Origin: Colias croceus
Taxonomy: Eukaryota; Arthropoda; Insecta; Lepidoptera; Pieridae
DNA length: 64,000 bases
NCBI RefSeq assembly: GCF_905220415.1
Contig: NC_059566.1
Location: 3,968,001 to 4,032,000 of the forward strand
Direction: 5' to 3'
Part shown: positions 1 through 9,513 of the stretch, piece by piece
Layout: each line of letters begins with the position of its first letter
Numbering within the stretch: the first letter of the stretch is position 1
Program-made: the position numbers and the translations under genes
Notes under the pieces: generated by a model
The model's database searches: none
Told to the model about the DNA's origin: nothing
What the model saw: the letters and a program-made list of their open reading frames with translations, nothing else

Positions 1-133
1 CTTTTTTCATATGCAATTTTATTTGTAATAATGCGAAAAATTTATGTAACTAATTTTAATTTACTATATATTCCATAATATCAAGGTAAATTTCCTGGAA
101 AAACAAAACTAAATTTTTAGGTCCATACTATAG

Positions 134-842
134 TTACTGAAAATCGTTAGTTACCGACCGATTACGGTCGAGATCCATGTCGACTAATGTGTCGAGACTA
201 CGCCTACTGCTTGCCAGAATACCAAATGCATTTTCGACGATTCTCCGTGCTCTAGAGACTCTGTAATTGAATATTTTTTGTTTCGTTGAAAGATTTGTGC
301 CACTGTATGGTTTTAATAAATATGTTTTTAGTGGAAACGCATCATCTCCAACTAAAAATCCTCCTTTTGGAAGCAAAGATCACTACGTAATTTGCTGTTT
401 TTGAATATCCAATCCATACTAATATTATAAATGCGAAAGTAACTCTGTCTGTCTGTCTGTCTGTTACACAATCACGCCTAACTACTGAACCAATTTGCAT
501 TAAATTTGGTATAGAGATATTTTGATACCCGAGAAAGGACATAGGATAGGTTTTATCCCGGAAATCCCACGGGAACGGGAACTATGCGGGTTTTTCTTTG
601 ACTGCGCGGGCGATGCCGCGGGCGGAAAGCTAATATTTACATATCGAAAACAATAATCATGATACACCACATCCATCAAAACCACACTGTTGGAACCCTT
701 GTAATTAAAACATTCACTTCCACAATTCGGTGGTGCTTGAATTATCACATGCTTCCCGTCAGCGCCGTGGCAACCAGGGAAATTCCACCTTGTTCTGAAG
801 CCTTATTCTATTTCTTTCCATTCTTCATTGTTCTGCGGTACC
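134..842 (-). pseudogene. PIF/Harbinger transposase, broken by a Helitron insertion
   Basis: Read on the minus strand from about 842, the frame gives NNEEWKEIE, then RTRWNFPGC, ADGKHVIIQAPPN and YCFRYVNI. After an interruption the 134-376 frame gives GGFLVGDDAFPLKTYLLKPYSG and RRIVENAFGILASSRR. These are the catalytic-core blocks of the DDE_Tnp_4 (Harbinger) nuclease: WNFP..GA.DGKH, then GDDAFPL, then ENAFG. The coding sequence is split by a Helitron-like element at 413-633 and also carries a stop after KEIE and frameshifts. A minus-strand acceptor (tttctcag) sits just upstream of the first block, so an intron is likely. It is not functional. The MADF/BESS-type ORF starting near 872 on + may be the partner ORF often found in animal Harbinger elements (inference). 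Confidence 0.8.
413..633 (+). mobile_element. Non-autonomous Helitron-like element (family A)
   Basis: Starts TCCATACTAATATTATAAA after an A and ends in a GC-rich hairpin followed by CTAA before a T, fitting Helitron rules (5' TC, 3' hairpin plus CTRR, insertion between A and T, no target duplication). It sits inside the Harbinger transposase. The same sequence recurs many times in this window. No coding capacity. Confidence 0.75.
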
Positions 843-871
843 TGAGAAAATAATTTATTTTCATTTCATTT

Positions 872-1415
872 CACTGGTCCTACTAATGAAGACACAGTTT
901 CTCAGGACAATAGATCTGCTACATCTTCGCATCCAAACATCAACCAGGAAGTATTAGCTAATACAAGCAACGACCAGCAAGCACCACTTACTGTAACTAC
1001 GACTGCCACTGGAAATACCGCGAGAGCTAAAAAGAGAACTAAAGAAATTGTTCAAACTGTTTCTGATCTCAAAAAGTTATATGATGGGATAAATTCTGAG
1101 AGTGAAATCGTATTTGATGTGTTTGGACGGAGTGTTGCGTTACAACTTAAGAATTTATCGGCAGAGAATGCTCTAATAGCACAAAGTAGAATTCAGAATA
1201 TTCTGACAGAATTTGGGATAAAAGAACTTAGACAAAGAACTACTTCGTCTTTTTCTAATCACAGCTACCAAACACTGTCTTCTGTATATTCAGACACGAC
1301 TAATAACTATTATCAGTTTGATGAAACTTATGTGGATTCTCCGCCACAACCACCAGCTCCCTCTACATCGCAAACAATCTTTGCTGCAACATCTACAAAA
1401 AAATGGCCTACTTAA
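872..1415 (+). pseudogene. C-terminal part of a BESS-type (MADF/BESS) protein, transposon-associated
   Basis: One open frame runs from about 872 to the stop at 1413-1415. It has an S/T/Q-rich linker, then KKRTKEIVQTVSDLKKLYDG, then a helical stretch ALIAQSRIQNILTEFGIKEL that resembles the C-terminal helices of MADF-BESS regulators. No start codon or MADF domain precedes it, so it is an exon or fragment. Because it lies beside a Harbinger transposase in divergent orientation it may be that element's second ORF. An eroded host gene is the alternative. Confidence 0.45.
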
Positions 1416-1416
1416 A

Positions 1417-1641
1417 ATGGCCGCTAAAAACAAATGGAGCTTGGAAACGACATTACAATTTATACAGTGTTACAAAATACATGAATGTTTATGGAATTTT
1501 TCGTCACCCGATTACAAAAGCACTAAACAAAAATGTTTAACGAAATTCTCAGAAGATTATCGCAAAATTATTAATCATAATTTCTGGAAAATGTCTTGGT
1601 CGGAACAAAAACACTTTTTTTTAGCTAATACCATCCAGTAA
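1417..1641 (+). pseudogene. MADF-domain N-terminal half (fragment)
   Basis: Starts ATG GCC GCT AAA two bases after the previous stop. The sequence FIQCYKIHECLWNFSSPDYK matches the first half of a MADF (Myb/SANT-like in Adf-1) DNA-binding domain: an F.......LW..S.PDYK pattern. The frame stops at 1641 after FFLANTIQ without the second half of the domain, so it is truncated. Confidence 0.5.
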
Positions 1642-1695
1642 AATCTTGCAAGACCAAAGAAAAAAAGTCAGGATGGTGAGCATGGTAAGCAAAAT

Positions 1696-1848
1696 AATCG
1701 AACTAAAAGTGTTTCGTATTTCTTATGTGACGAAAACGGTGCGAAAGTTGCGGTACGTAAAACATTTTTTCTCACAACTTTGGGTTACAAGAAAAGTAAC
1801 TGTAAGGCGGTGAGGAACATTATTGACACATATAACGCAGTTCATTAA
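1696..1848 (+). pseudogene. Fragment of an unassigned transposon-linked ORF
   Basis: A 51-codon stretch reads TKSVSYFLCDENGAKVAVRK then TFFLTTLGYKKSN and ends at TAA. The pattern (Y.L...G..V.VCK..F..TLG) occurs in uncharacterised insect proteins often linked to transposons. I do not recognise a named family. Its last codons overlap the start of the element at 1840-2193. Confidence 0.3.
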
Positions 1849-2193
1849 AGAAACGAATCTTCAATGGCGGCCAAAGCTGACACTGACATATGGTAGGGTC
1901 AGCAAAAAAGAAAATAAAAATAACGTAAATTGATAATTATTTTATTAATTATTTCAAATTGTTACTTACAAACTTTTTTGTTATGGTATTTGTGTATTTA
2001 TATGAATTATCATATTTACGTATACAGAATGTAACAAAATACTCATAATACTTGTAATGAGCCCATAAAACTGAACAACTTTTCTCAAAGAACATATTTT
2101 GTCAAATTCCAATTAAACATTATTTACTTTCGCAAATACATAATTGTTATTATAAATAATTTATGATAAAAACTAATAAAGGGAAAATCAAAT
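1840..2193 (-). mobile_element. Truncated copy of a 461-bp inverted-repeat DNA element
   Basis: Homologous base for base, with scattered changes, to the right part of the complete element at 31322-31782 in reverse orientation. It begins with the same terminal repeat (GTTCATTAAAGAAACGAATC) and stops abruptly at about 2193 where a different terminus begins. Confidence 0.75.
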
Positions 2194-2195
2194 GT

Positions 2196-2256
2196 TGAAA
2201 ACTCTATAACTCGTATTTTTTGGCGTCTCCCTTGATATTCGACTTATAGAGGTTCT
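2196..2256. mobile_element. pogo/Tigger-like terminal inverted repeat remnant
   Basis: CTCTATAACTCG at 2199 and CGACTTATAGAGGTTCTACTG at about 2239-2259 form an inverted repeat of the type that ends pogo/Tigger elements (CAGTAGAACCTCTATAA). Only the terminus is present. Confidence 0.4.
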
Positions 2257-2264
2257 ACTGTATT

Positions 2265-2640
2265 TTTAACAACTTAACTGACCCCATACAATACAACATA
2301 ACACTAGCCCACGTCCATCAGTTTTTTTTTTCTATTCACATTGTCTTAATAAATTATATTTTATAAAAATAGTTATTGTTTTTATTTATTTTATTCAATT
2401 TATACCCTTTTTTTTCCTTTTTTTTGTAATACTTTCACCTGCACTTATGTATACCATGAATATTGTAATGTACATATAAATATAATACTGTATTATGTAT
2501 GAATGACCGTATAACACAGGTTTAACCTAGCATAGGGGTCATTGTTTAAACTCTGGTTGTAAAAAAATGTATGTACCTGCAAATTAGATCTGTATGTTCC
2601 ATGTGTTTGTGTTTCTGAGTCAAATAAACTTTTTTTTTTT
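2265..2640 (+). mobile_element. LINE 3' end with T-rich tail (copy 1)
   Basis: Non-coding, AT-rich, with the motif CTAGCATAGGGGTCATTG and the end GAGTCAAATAAAC followed by a T run. It looks like the 3' UTR of a CR1/Jockey-type LINE. It is nearly identical to 7447-7825. Confidence 0.5.
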
Positions 2641-2719
2641 TTTTTAAGCCTCATATATGAGCATGAGCGTGGGATAAAAGATTTTTTATTCCAAGTTCAA
2701 TGAGTCATAATTATGTGTA

Positions 2720-2881
2720 CACATCAAGTATAGACAATAAAGTACCTCAAAGGTAACATCGAAAAGAGGAGATGTTATAAAACCCGACGTTATGATAGAC
2801 TATATTGAAGCAAAACAAGGTTAATATTTCGGACCAACAAGCATCCTTTCACTCTCCTTTACGCAAAAGCCTAACTTACTA
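2720..2881 (+). pseudogene. piggyBac transposase C-terminal fragment (copy 1)
   Basis: The sequence KPDVMIDYIEAKQG followed, after a small deletion and frameshift, by SDQQASFHSPLRKSLT is the conserved C-terminal block of piggyBac transposases (hK.GVD..D......PLRK...WY). It ends at the edge of the 615-bp duplication. Confidence 0.7.
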
Positions 2882-3009
2882 TTACGTATTTATGATTTAT
2901 ATGTGATAAAGAACACCCAGTAGCCAAATACCTGAAAATAAAATTCACATTAATAAACATAATATTAGTTTTGTAATATTATGTACAACATTTATTTATT
3001 GATTTACAG

Positions 3010-3696
3010 GCATTACTCTCCAAAAAAGATGGAAAAACCTTAGAGACTGTTTCACAAGAGAGCTGCGCCGTCTTAAAGATGTCAAAAGTGGTTCTGCTGC
3101 AAAACGTAAATCACAATACACCTATTTCAACCAATTACTGTTTTTGAAATCAGTGCTGGACACAAACGCAACAGAAAATAGTCTCGAAGAGGCAAGTCAA
3201 GAAAATGAAAGTGCAAGATCTTCTGATCTTGAGACTCAACAGTCTGCATCAGTCGCTTAGAACAAAAAGGAAGAAAAAAATACCAAACGAAGAATCCGAT
3301 ACAGACCCTCTAACGTCAGTTCTGCATAAGACCATAGCGACTACACAGAATGATTCAAATTGTGACAGACTGTTTCTTTTATCCCTCCTCGAAAGATTTC
3401 AAACAATCCCTGCTGCAATGAAGACCAAAGCGAAAATGGAAATCATGGAAATTATAGAAAAATACCAACCGAACTGTACACCTACAACAGCGCGCATTAA
3501 CTTTTCAAGTAATTTCAATACTCTTAACGACCAAGAATATGATATGACCCGCATCGACCGAGTTATTCAGGTTATTCTACTACCAACAGTATATCAGTCA
3601 TCAGATGATTCAAATTACAGCGATACTCATACTCATTATTCTGATAAGTATTTCTCAAAATTCAGAAATGATAGACCTATTTCCCAATTTGAATGA
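3010..3696 (+). pseudogene. MADF-BESS protein exon(s), frameshifted
   Basis: An acceptor (gatttacag) precedes 3010. The first frame gives ITLQKRWKNLRDCFTRELRR and YFNQLLFLKSVLD, the second half of a MADF domain. The frame stops near 3240. An overlapping frame (3205-3696) then gives DRLFLLSLLERFQTIP and MKTKAKMEIMEIIEK, a clear BESS motif. The two frames overlap, so one frameshift separates the domains. The first half of MADF is missing. It may be a Harbinger-associated ORF or a decayed host gene. Confidence 0.6.
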
Positions 3697-3699
3697 TTA

Positions 3700-4280
3700 A
3701 TTGTTCACAATTGCCATTTTTTAAGTTATGAAAATACAAATAATTTGATTATCTACTTCAGTTTTTTAATATTTAAAAACATGTTATAAGCAAGCCCTTT
3801 TCCTCTCCTTTTTAAAGTCGTAAAGTAGAATGCTACTGAACAATAGTTCATAAATTTTTTAAAGTGGCAAAACCTTGGTCAATGAATTATACATGTTGTT
3901 GTGAAAAACACAACAGTGGTGGTTTAGGGTGATTCAGAATCGAGTCTTGTATAATTCAAATTTACAAAAAAATCCATTTAGCAGTTTAGGTAAAAAAAAG
4001 GCCCTGTCACATTATTTTTATTTTTTCTGTACACAATACTCCATTCCGAAACACCCTTTAAAATATATCACGTATTTTTTAAACATTCTGTATTTAAAAA
4101 AGAAAAAGCTTACCTTATTGTTATTACTAATTTTTCTTCTGCTGGAATGCATTTCCGATAGTTGTTACCAGTTCCAGTAATTTTTGGTTTTATTGTATCC
4201 AGTAACAGGTTAAAAGTATTCGTTGACATTCTCATGTAATGAACTGTGTAAACATTTATTTCTAATATAAACCTGTTTTA
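3700..4280. other. AT-rich intergenic stretch
   Basis: About 580 bases of low-complexity AT-rich sequence. The longest open frame (3929-4180) is composed of K/L/F-rich translation of A and T runs and has no domain signal. I see no gene here. Confidence 0.5.
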
Positions 4281-4362
4281 AACAACTGTAAAAATAGAGC
4301 TAAGAAGATCCAAGCGTATTGCCAAACGTTCAAATCCGAATTACCAAGATAGTGAAACGGAC

Positions 4363-5109
4363 TTGACGCAGGCATTAATAACACCTAGAACACCGCGGAA
4401 ACCAAGGAAAGGAAGAGAGAATAAAAACATGGCTCAATATCAATTCGAGACAAGTGTTTTGGTATCCACTTTCAAAGGAAGCCAATTCTATGCAATGAAA
4501 CAAAATGACCTATTCTTAACAAATGTCACAACTGTGGAAAATATCCTGTGTCAAGGCAAAAAGATACGGGAACAATTGAAAACTATACAGGCAGGACAAA
4601 CTTTAAGAATTAGGGATGCTTTGGTGAGACAAGGTGTGCCATTGGTTATTAAAAAGGGCGGTGCAAATATTGATGTTTCGGATAATGATTATACTTTGAA
4701 CAGACTGACTGGGCTTTGTGCAGCATATGCAGCTCAGCAAGGTGGCAGCTTTGTTCCTAAATGCGCCATGGCAGTTTTACTAGGATTGGATCCTGCAAGG
4801 GACAAAATTCTATATTACAGTGCTGCACCTGGTGCTGAGCATTTTCCCGATATCTTCACTTATCATTCTCTGCTTTGTGCTATCAAGCAGCTGGAAAATG
4901 GAAAGGTAACAAAGGAGAACATTGCAAGAATTGCAGCAGTAAAGGCCGATAATGGGAAGACACTGGCAGCTATGTTGGCAGATGAAAAACCCTCTTTGGA
5001 GTCAAAGTTGAGCAAATTTGGAACGGGAGGATCCAGAGGCATAGTCGAGCTAGAAAAGGCATTGCGTGTGGTTAGAAGCCTTTCAGTAGCAGCCGGTCCT
5101 TCAACCTAA
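4363..5109 (+). CDS. Intact ORF resembling a negative-strand RNA virus nucleoprotein (candidate endogenous viral element)
   Basis: An uninterrupted frame of 248 codons stands out from AT-rich flanks by balanced base use. The first ATG is at 4432, giving 226 residues, but the frame is open upstream to 4282 and adds a very basic stretch (RRSKRIAKRSNPN, PRTPRKPRKGRENK). No ATG is present there, so a spliced 5' exon is possible. The body is helical and A/L/K-rich (TLNRLTGLCAAYAAQQ, FTYHSLLCAIKQLENG) and ends KALRVVRSLSVAAGPST. Size and helical pattern are like a bunyavirus-type or other negative-strand nucleoprotein captured in an insect genome. I could not assign a family from sequence alone. 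An orphan host gene is the alternative. Confidence 0.4.
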   Translation: MTQALITPRTPRKPRKGRENKNMAQYQFETSVLVSTFKGSQFYAMKQNDLFLTNVTTVENILCQGKKIREQLKTIQAGQTLRIRDALVRQGVPLVIKKGGANIDVSDNDYTLNRLTGLCAAYAAQQGGSFVPKCAMAVLLGLDPARDKILYYSAAPGAEHFPDIFTYHSLLCAIKQLENGKVTKENIARIAAVKADNGKTLAAMLADEKPSLESKLSKFGTGGSRGIVELEKALRVVRSLSVAAGPST

Positions 5110-5188
5110 ATCAAAGTTGAAACGCTGTAGAACAACTCTCCGATTACGGCTATCATTGCGTCCTTCCTTTTAAATATTAGTTTTAATC

Positions 5189-5434
5189 TTACATTATATA
5201 CTCCTCACAAAAGAATCTCTTCTCATACATTTTTAAATCCAAAAAATAAGTATAATATAATCCTTTAGTCTTTCTCTCGCAAAGTAATGGATGCACCCAA
5301 AACTGTCTTTTACGTGAAATCTTCCGTTTTCGTTTTCGTAGTAAATACACAAGCACAGTTAGCGTGATTATCTTCTGCACGTCCATCTTGACACACCCTT
5401 GGAAGTCGACTGCAAATTTTTCGGCCGTCCACAT
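5189..5434 (-). pseudogene. Harbinger transposase N-terminal fragment
   Basis: Minus-strand translation contains a run of basic residues followed by FWVHPLLCERKTKGLYYTY and MYEKRFFCEEYIM. This R-rich, (F/Y)WVHP.L.ER...G.Y...F pattern is the usual N-terminus of animal Harbinger transposases. The frame ends just after this region with no catalytic domain. Confidence 0.7.
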
Positions 5435-5442
5435 GTCGCGCT

Positions 5443-5518
5443 TGCCTACGCACCGGCGACCATGGCCGCGGCGGCCTGGCCGCGTCTATGGTCGCCAGTG
5501 CGTAGGCAGCCTTAAACA
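5443..5518. repeat. 76-bp GC-rich near-perfect palindrome
   Basis: The left arm begins TGCCTACGCACCGGCGACCA and the right arm is its reverse complement with about three mismatches. The whole unit lies upstream of the Harbinger N-terminal fragment. It looks like two transposon termini head to head, or a tiny foldback element. Confidence 0.8.
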
Positions 5519-5630
5519 CATTTTAAAATCGACTTCAACTGTTTTCAGCAACTAAAATTACAACATGCTGACCCGCAAGGCAGTGGCCAAAGATATGGAA
5601 AACAAACTAAAGACCACATTACAGGACTTA

Positions 5631-5661
5631 TTTATTTATTTATTTATTAGCCTTAATCAGA
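5631..5661 (-). mobile_element. 31-bp retroposed tail flanked by a 16-bp target duplication
   Basis: The insert is (TTTA)n followed by GCCTTAATCAGA. It is bounded by identical copies of CACATTACAGGACTTA at 5615-5630 and 5662-5677. This is the signature of target-primed reverse transcription by a severely 5'-truncated element on the minus strand. Confidence 0.75.
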
Positions 5662-6876
5662 CACATTACAGGACTTAAAGGCTTCTAAATCCCTGTGTGA
5701 ACAACTCTTGCTGGAGAGAGAGAAACATGAGGTGGAAATCCAGCAAATAATAAAAAAGGAACTAGTCTGAAGGCCGAGCTAGCTGAACTCCACACTCAAT
5801 ATACGGACAGCCAAAACAAGTGCACAGCCCTCCAAGACATTGTTGACAGCTTCCAACAGTGTTCCAATGACCACGAGAAGGCTCTCAGTCGTATCGTTGA
5901 ACTGGAATGCAGTTTAATGGAGGTTCAGGAGGATAACTCCAAGCGGCTATGCAATTCATCCAACAGCCTTTTTGGTGAACTGCTTGAATGTGGACAGTTA
6001 GGTGGCTTTGAAAACAATAGAAAAATCAAGTTAAATTCACACAACAAATTAAAAAAATATCTCAAATTAAGTAGGTTTATTAAACAAACAAAATCAGTTA
6101 TTAAAAATAGATTTTCATTAAGAAATGTTGCACAATTGCAAAATAAAAATAAAAGCTTTGCGAAAGAGTTAGATAGATATCGTAGGGTCTTAGAACATTA
6201 TAAAATGATATATGAAGTGGAAACTACTGAACTTAAGGAGAAAATAGACTCATTAAATGATACATTACATGACCTCAACCAAAAATATTCTGCTGCCCAG
6301 TTACAAATCAATGAGCACATTAAAGAGGCAGATTACCTAATAAAGTTAAGCAATGAAAATATGGATCGTTTTGAGTCTCTGACCAATAACTATGTATGTA
6401 AGTGTTCCATAAGTGACAAGGAGCAACCGTCGCCCCATAAGCCCATTGACTGCACTGACATGCATAGTATTCCATCCACGGCAACAATGTCATCTACATA
6501 GTAAAACAAAACATCTTTCCATGCAGGAAATTATTGTGTTGTCAGATAACATTGGTCAGGGATTTGGCGCTTTGCTTAACAACTTAGGGCATAAAGTAAC
6601 TAATTTTTGTACTCCTAATAGTTCATTTACATATATCATGAATTCAAAATTTTTAATGAAAATAGTATTGTTGTTATATTATATGGAGACAGTCTTAATT
6701 TAAAAAAACATGACATTGATATAGGATTTCAAAAAATGTTGAAAATTAGTAGTGAGATAAAATGCAAATTTATGTTATGTACATTACCATATTTGCCTGG
6801 TTTGACACAAAATCAAAATAGATTTATCTATAATATTAACTTAAAATTATATAACTTAACAAATCATCATAGTGAT

Positions 6877-7105
6877 CAAGAAGCTTATATCTAATACACT
6901 GGAGATTGCACTATGAACGTTGACTTGTCACGGGAAGGTATGACCTTGAATGACGCCTGGTTGTTTTTTGTCCCTTTCACATCTAACTTGGCAAGTTGGT
7001 GTGAAAGGGATGAAGGAACAACCAGGCGTCATTCAAGGTCATACCTTCCCGTGACAAGTCAACGTTCATAGTGCAATCTCCAGTGTATTAGATATAAGCT
7101 TCTTG
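6877..7105. mobile_element. Foldback MITE with 89-bp perfect arms and 8-bp target duplication
   Basis: Starts CAAGAAGCTTATATCTAATA and ends with its exact reverse complement. The arms match over about 89 bases and the interior folds further. Flanks are ATAGTGAT at 6869-6876 and 7106-7113. An 8-bp duplication fits hAT or P superfamily transposases. It lies inside the LINE ORF1 region. Confidence 0.9.
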
Positions 7106-7446
7106 ATAGTGATGCATTTATATATTTTGACATAAATTCTTGTACACAATCTTTTTGTTTGACAAGAAATACAGTGTATCTACCATTTAGATATAAGAGA
7201 GAACTTGCTATGTTAATAGCATATAAAATTATTAACCAGTCTGGTACATGTTTGGTATCAGACCATCGATCTACTATAATTTTATGTAGTAGTAATTATA
7301 TACATCAACCTAGGTTAAGTGTTGACAGTAAATTTAGCCCTAAGCTAGATTTAAACTAGTTTATAAGACAACAGCTAAGCAGCCTTTTTCCATTGTACAT
7401 CAAAATATTCAAGTCTTGGCTAGCAAATTATTAGAAATAGAATTAT

Positions 7447-7825
7447 TTTTAACAACTTAACTGACCCCATACAATACATCATAACACTAGCCCACGTCCA
7501 TCAGTTTTTTTTTCTATTCACATTGTCTTAATAAATTATATTTTATAAAAATAGTTATTGTTTTTATTTATTTTATTCAATTTATACCCTTTTTTTTCCT
7601 TTTTTTTTTGTAATACTTTCACCTGCCTTTATGTATACCATGAATATTGTAATGTACATATAAATATAATACTGTATTATGTATGAATGACCCCTATAAC
7701 ACAGGTTTAACCTAGCATAGGGGTCATTGTTTAAACTCTGGTTGTAACAAAATATATGTACCTGCAAATTAGATCTGTATATTCCATGTGTTTGTGTTTC
7801 TGAGTCAAATAAACATTTTTTTTTC
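7447..7825 (+). mobile_element. LINE 3' end with T-rich tail (copy 2)
   Basis: Same sequence as 2265-2640, including CTAGCATAGGGGTCATTG and GAGTCAAATAAAC before the T run. It follows the ORF1 stop by about 90 bases. Confidence 0.5.
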
Positions 7826-8070
7826 TTTTATTTAAGCCTCATATATGAGCATGAGCGTGGGATAAAAGATTTTTTATTCCAAGTTCAATGAGTCATAATT
7901 ATGTGTACACATCAAGTATAGACAATAAAGTACCTCAAAGGTAACATCGAAAAGAGGAGATGTTATAAAACCCGACGTTATGATAGACTATATTGAAGCA
8001 AAACAAGGTATAGATATTTCGGACCAACAAGCATCCTTTCACTCTCCTTTACGCAAAAGCCTAACTTGGT
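7447..8070 (+). repeat. Direct duplication of about 615 bp, copy 2
   Basis: Partner of 2265-2881, in the same orientation, and covers the LINE 3' end and the start of the piggyBac fragment. Confidence 0.85.
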
Positions 8071-8540
8071 ACAACAAAATCGCAGTTGATATTTTATTTC
8101 AAGTTGCTGTAATAAATGCTAGGTGCATTTACAATGATTTGGCATCAGGATGTCCTAAATTGTCTGTATTGCAAGTACAAGAATATTTAGTTCGACATTT
8201 TCTAGGGCCAGCAGCGAGAACTACAGAAAATAACGTGCCCCAAAGACTTTCGCTTTCTCTGACTCCCAGATCTCCAGTTTCTACGATCGCGACGACAAGT
8301 CAGTCGCGACTGACTTGTCTACTGACCCTGTGTAAATCAGCACCAATAGTATGTGGTGATTTTGATATTGATTTACTTTCACACACACAAACGGCAACAC
8401 GAATAGTTAATTTGTTTCACTCATTTAATCTGTATAAAGTTTTTGATGAGCCCACACGAATTACACCTACTTCTGCAACCTGTATTGATAACATATACTG
8501 TGATTGCAACTGTCTAGAAAAAATATCCTCAATATACTGA
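7980..8540 (+). pseudogene. Chimeric ORF: piggyBac transposase C-terminus fused to LINE endonuclease
   Basis: Residues 1-80 are piggyBac-like (MIDYIEAKQGIDISDQ, FHSPLRKSLTWYNK, INARCIYNDL). After about residue 115 the frame reads APIVCGDFDIDLLS, then FDEPTRITPTSATCIDNIY, the C-terminal blocks of the APE-type endonuclease of CR1/Jockey LINEs (GDFN.D, EPTRIT..S.T.ID.I). Just past the stop a shifted frame gives LTSDHCGQKVVLEW, the SDH motif. The fusion is fortuitous: two unrelated mobile-element fragments share one open frame. Confidence 0.8.
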
Positions 8541-8717
8541 CTTCAGATCACTGTGGCCAGAAAGTAGTTTTGGAATGGGATTGCATACCTAAGTTTAAAA
8601 GAATTAATGTTAGGCCTATAACTAAAAAAGGCATTCATAAATTTAGAGATAATATTAATAATAAGTTTATAGCCTAACCTGAATGATCAATCCTTTCATA
8701 ATAATCCTTGTGAAATG

Positions 8718-8829
8718 TGTAGTATAGTGATATATACATGTGAAGGTAGATCTAAGATAATTTACAATAAACAGTTGTCTGCTTGACTTGGAGTTATTAA
8801 TACGTGTTCCCTAATCCCTGTACATTACA
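8718..8829 (+). repeat. 5' LTR of the deleted gypsy element
   Basis: 112 bases, TGTAG...TTACA, about 95% identical to the 3' LTR by eye. Confidence 0.88.
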
Positions 8830-9513
8830 TGGTGACAGCGGTGGGATTGTTAAAAGATTCGTACGCTAATTCTATTATTAACATTTATAAGATAATTTTG
8901 CGCGTTATGGTATTCCAGAAACAGTTATAAGTGATAATGGGCCTCAATACTCTGGTCGAGTTTTTAAAAGTTTTGCACAAGAATGGGGATTTAATCATGT
9001 AACTTCATCGCCATATTATGCACAATCCAATGGGAAAAGCGAGAGGGCAGTTCAAACTATTAAAAAATTACTTAAAAAATCAATAGACATTTATAAAGTT
9101 TAAGGAATAGGCACGCGAAAATTTGGAATCTCCTGCACAGTTAATGTTCAGTCGTCGGTTGAGTTGTCGATTACCTGTTCACCCAGATTTACTTAAGCCT
9201 AGTTATGTAAACAATCACGAGTTTCATCATAAAAAATTAATAGATAAGCAAATTAAATGTAAAAAATATTATGATAAGCATATATATATATGATATGCCT
9301 TTGTCTGAATTAAGTGTTGGCGATGAGGTGATAATGTTAGAAAATAATAATAAACGAATTTCTGGTACTGTAATCGGTCATGCGAACACTCCTCGGTCTT
9401 ATATAAGAAAAAACAAAAAAAGGATTATATCGCTGTAATCGCCGACACTTATTGTCAACTTCTTATTCACCTCCTATTACTCGTAAAAAGGCAAATTTGT
9501 TAAAAGGGGAAGA

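Larger units (their letters stand above)
2265..2881 (+). repeat. Direct duplication of about 615 bp, copy 1
   Basis: This stretch (LINE 3' end plus piggyBac fragment) is repeated with only scattered differences at 7447-8070. The match ends at CGCAAAAGCCTAACTT in both copies. Confidence 0.85.
5564..7359 (+). pseudogene. LINE ORF1-like protein: coiled coil plus possible SGNH/esterase-like domain, disrupted
   Basis: Reading from ATG at 5564 (MLTRKAVAKDMENKLKTTL), a long heptad-rich coiled coil extends through 5917-6501 (DRYRRVLEHYKMIYEVETTE). A second frame from 6520 reads EIIVLSDNIGQGFGALLNN, a GDS-like strand-loop of an SGNH-type fold. It resumes at 7114-7359 with QSFCLTRNTVYLPFRYKREL. Coiled coil plus SGNH/esterase ORF1 proteins are known in CR1/Jockey-like LINEs. 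Breaks are a 31-bp insertion at 5631, a stop at 6500, and a foldback MITE at 6877-7105. ORF2 remnants follow from 8330. Confidence 0.5.

Noticed and set aside
134..542. Two overlapping minus ORFs as separate genes
   Set aside because: They are pieces of one Harbinger transposase, and the 342-542 frame runs partly through a Helitron insertion.
3929..4180. An 83-codon plus-strand ORF
   Set aside because: Composition is F/L/K-rich translation of A and T runs; no domain and no conserved start context.
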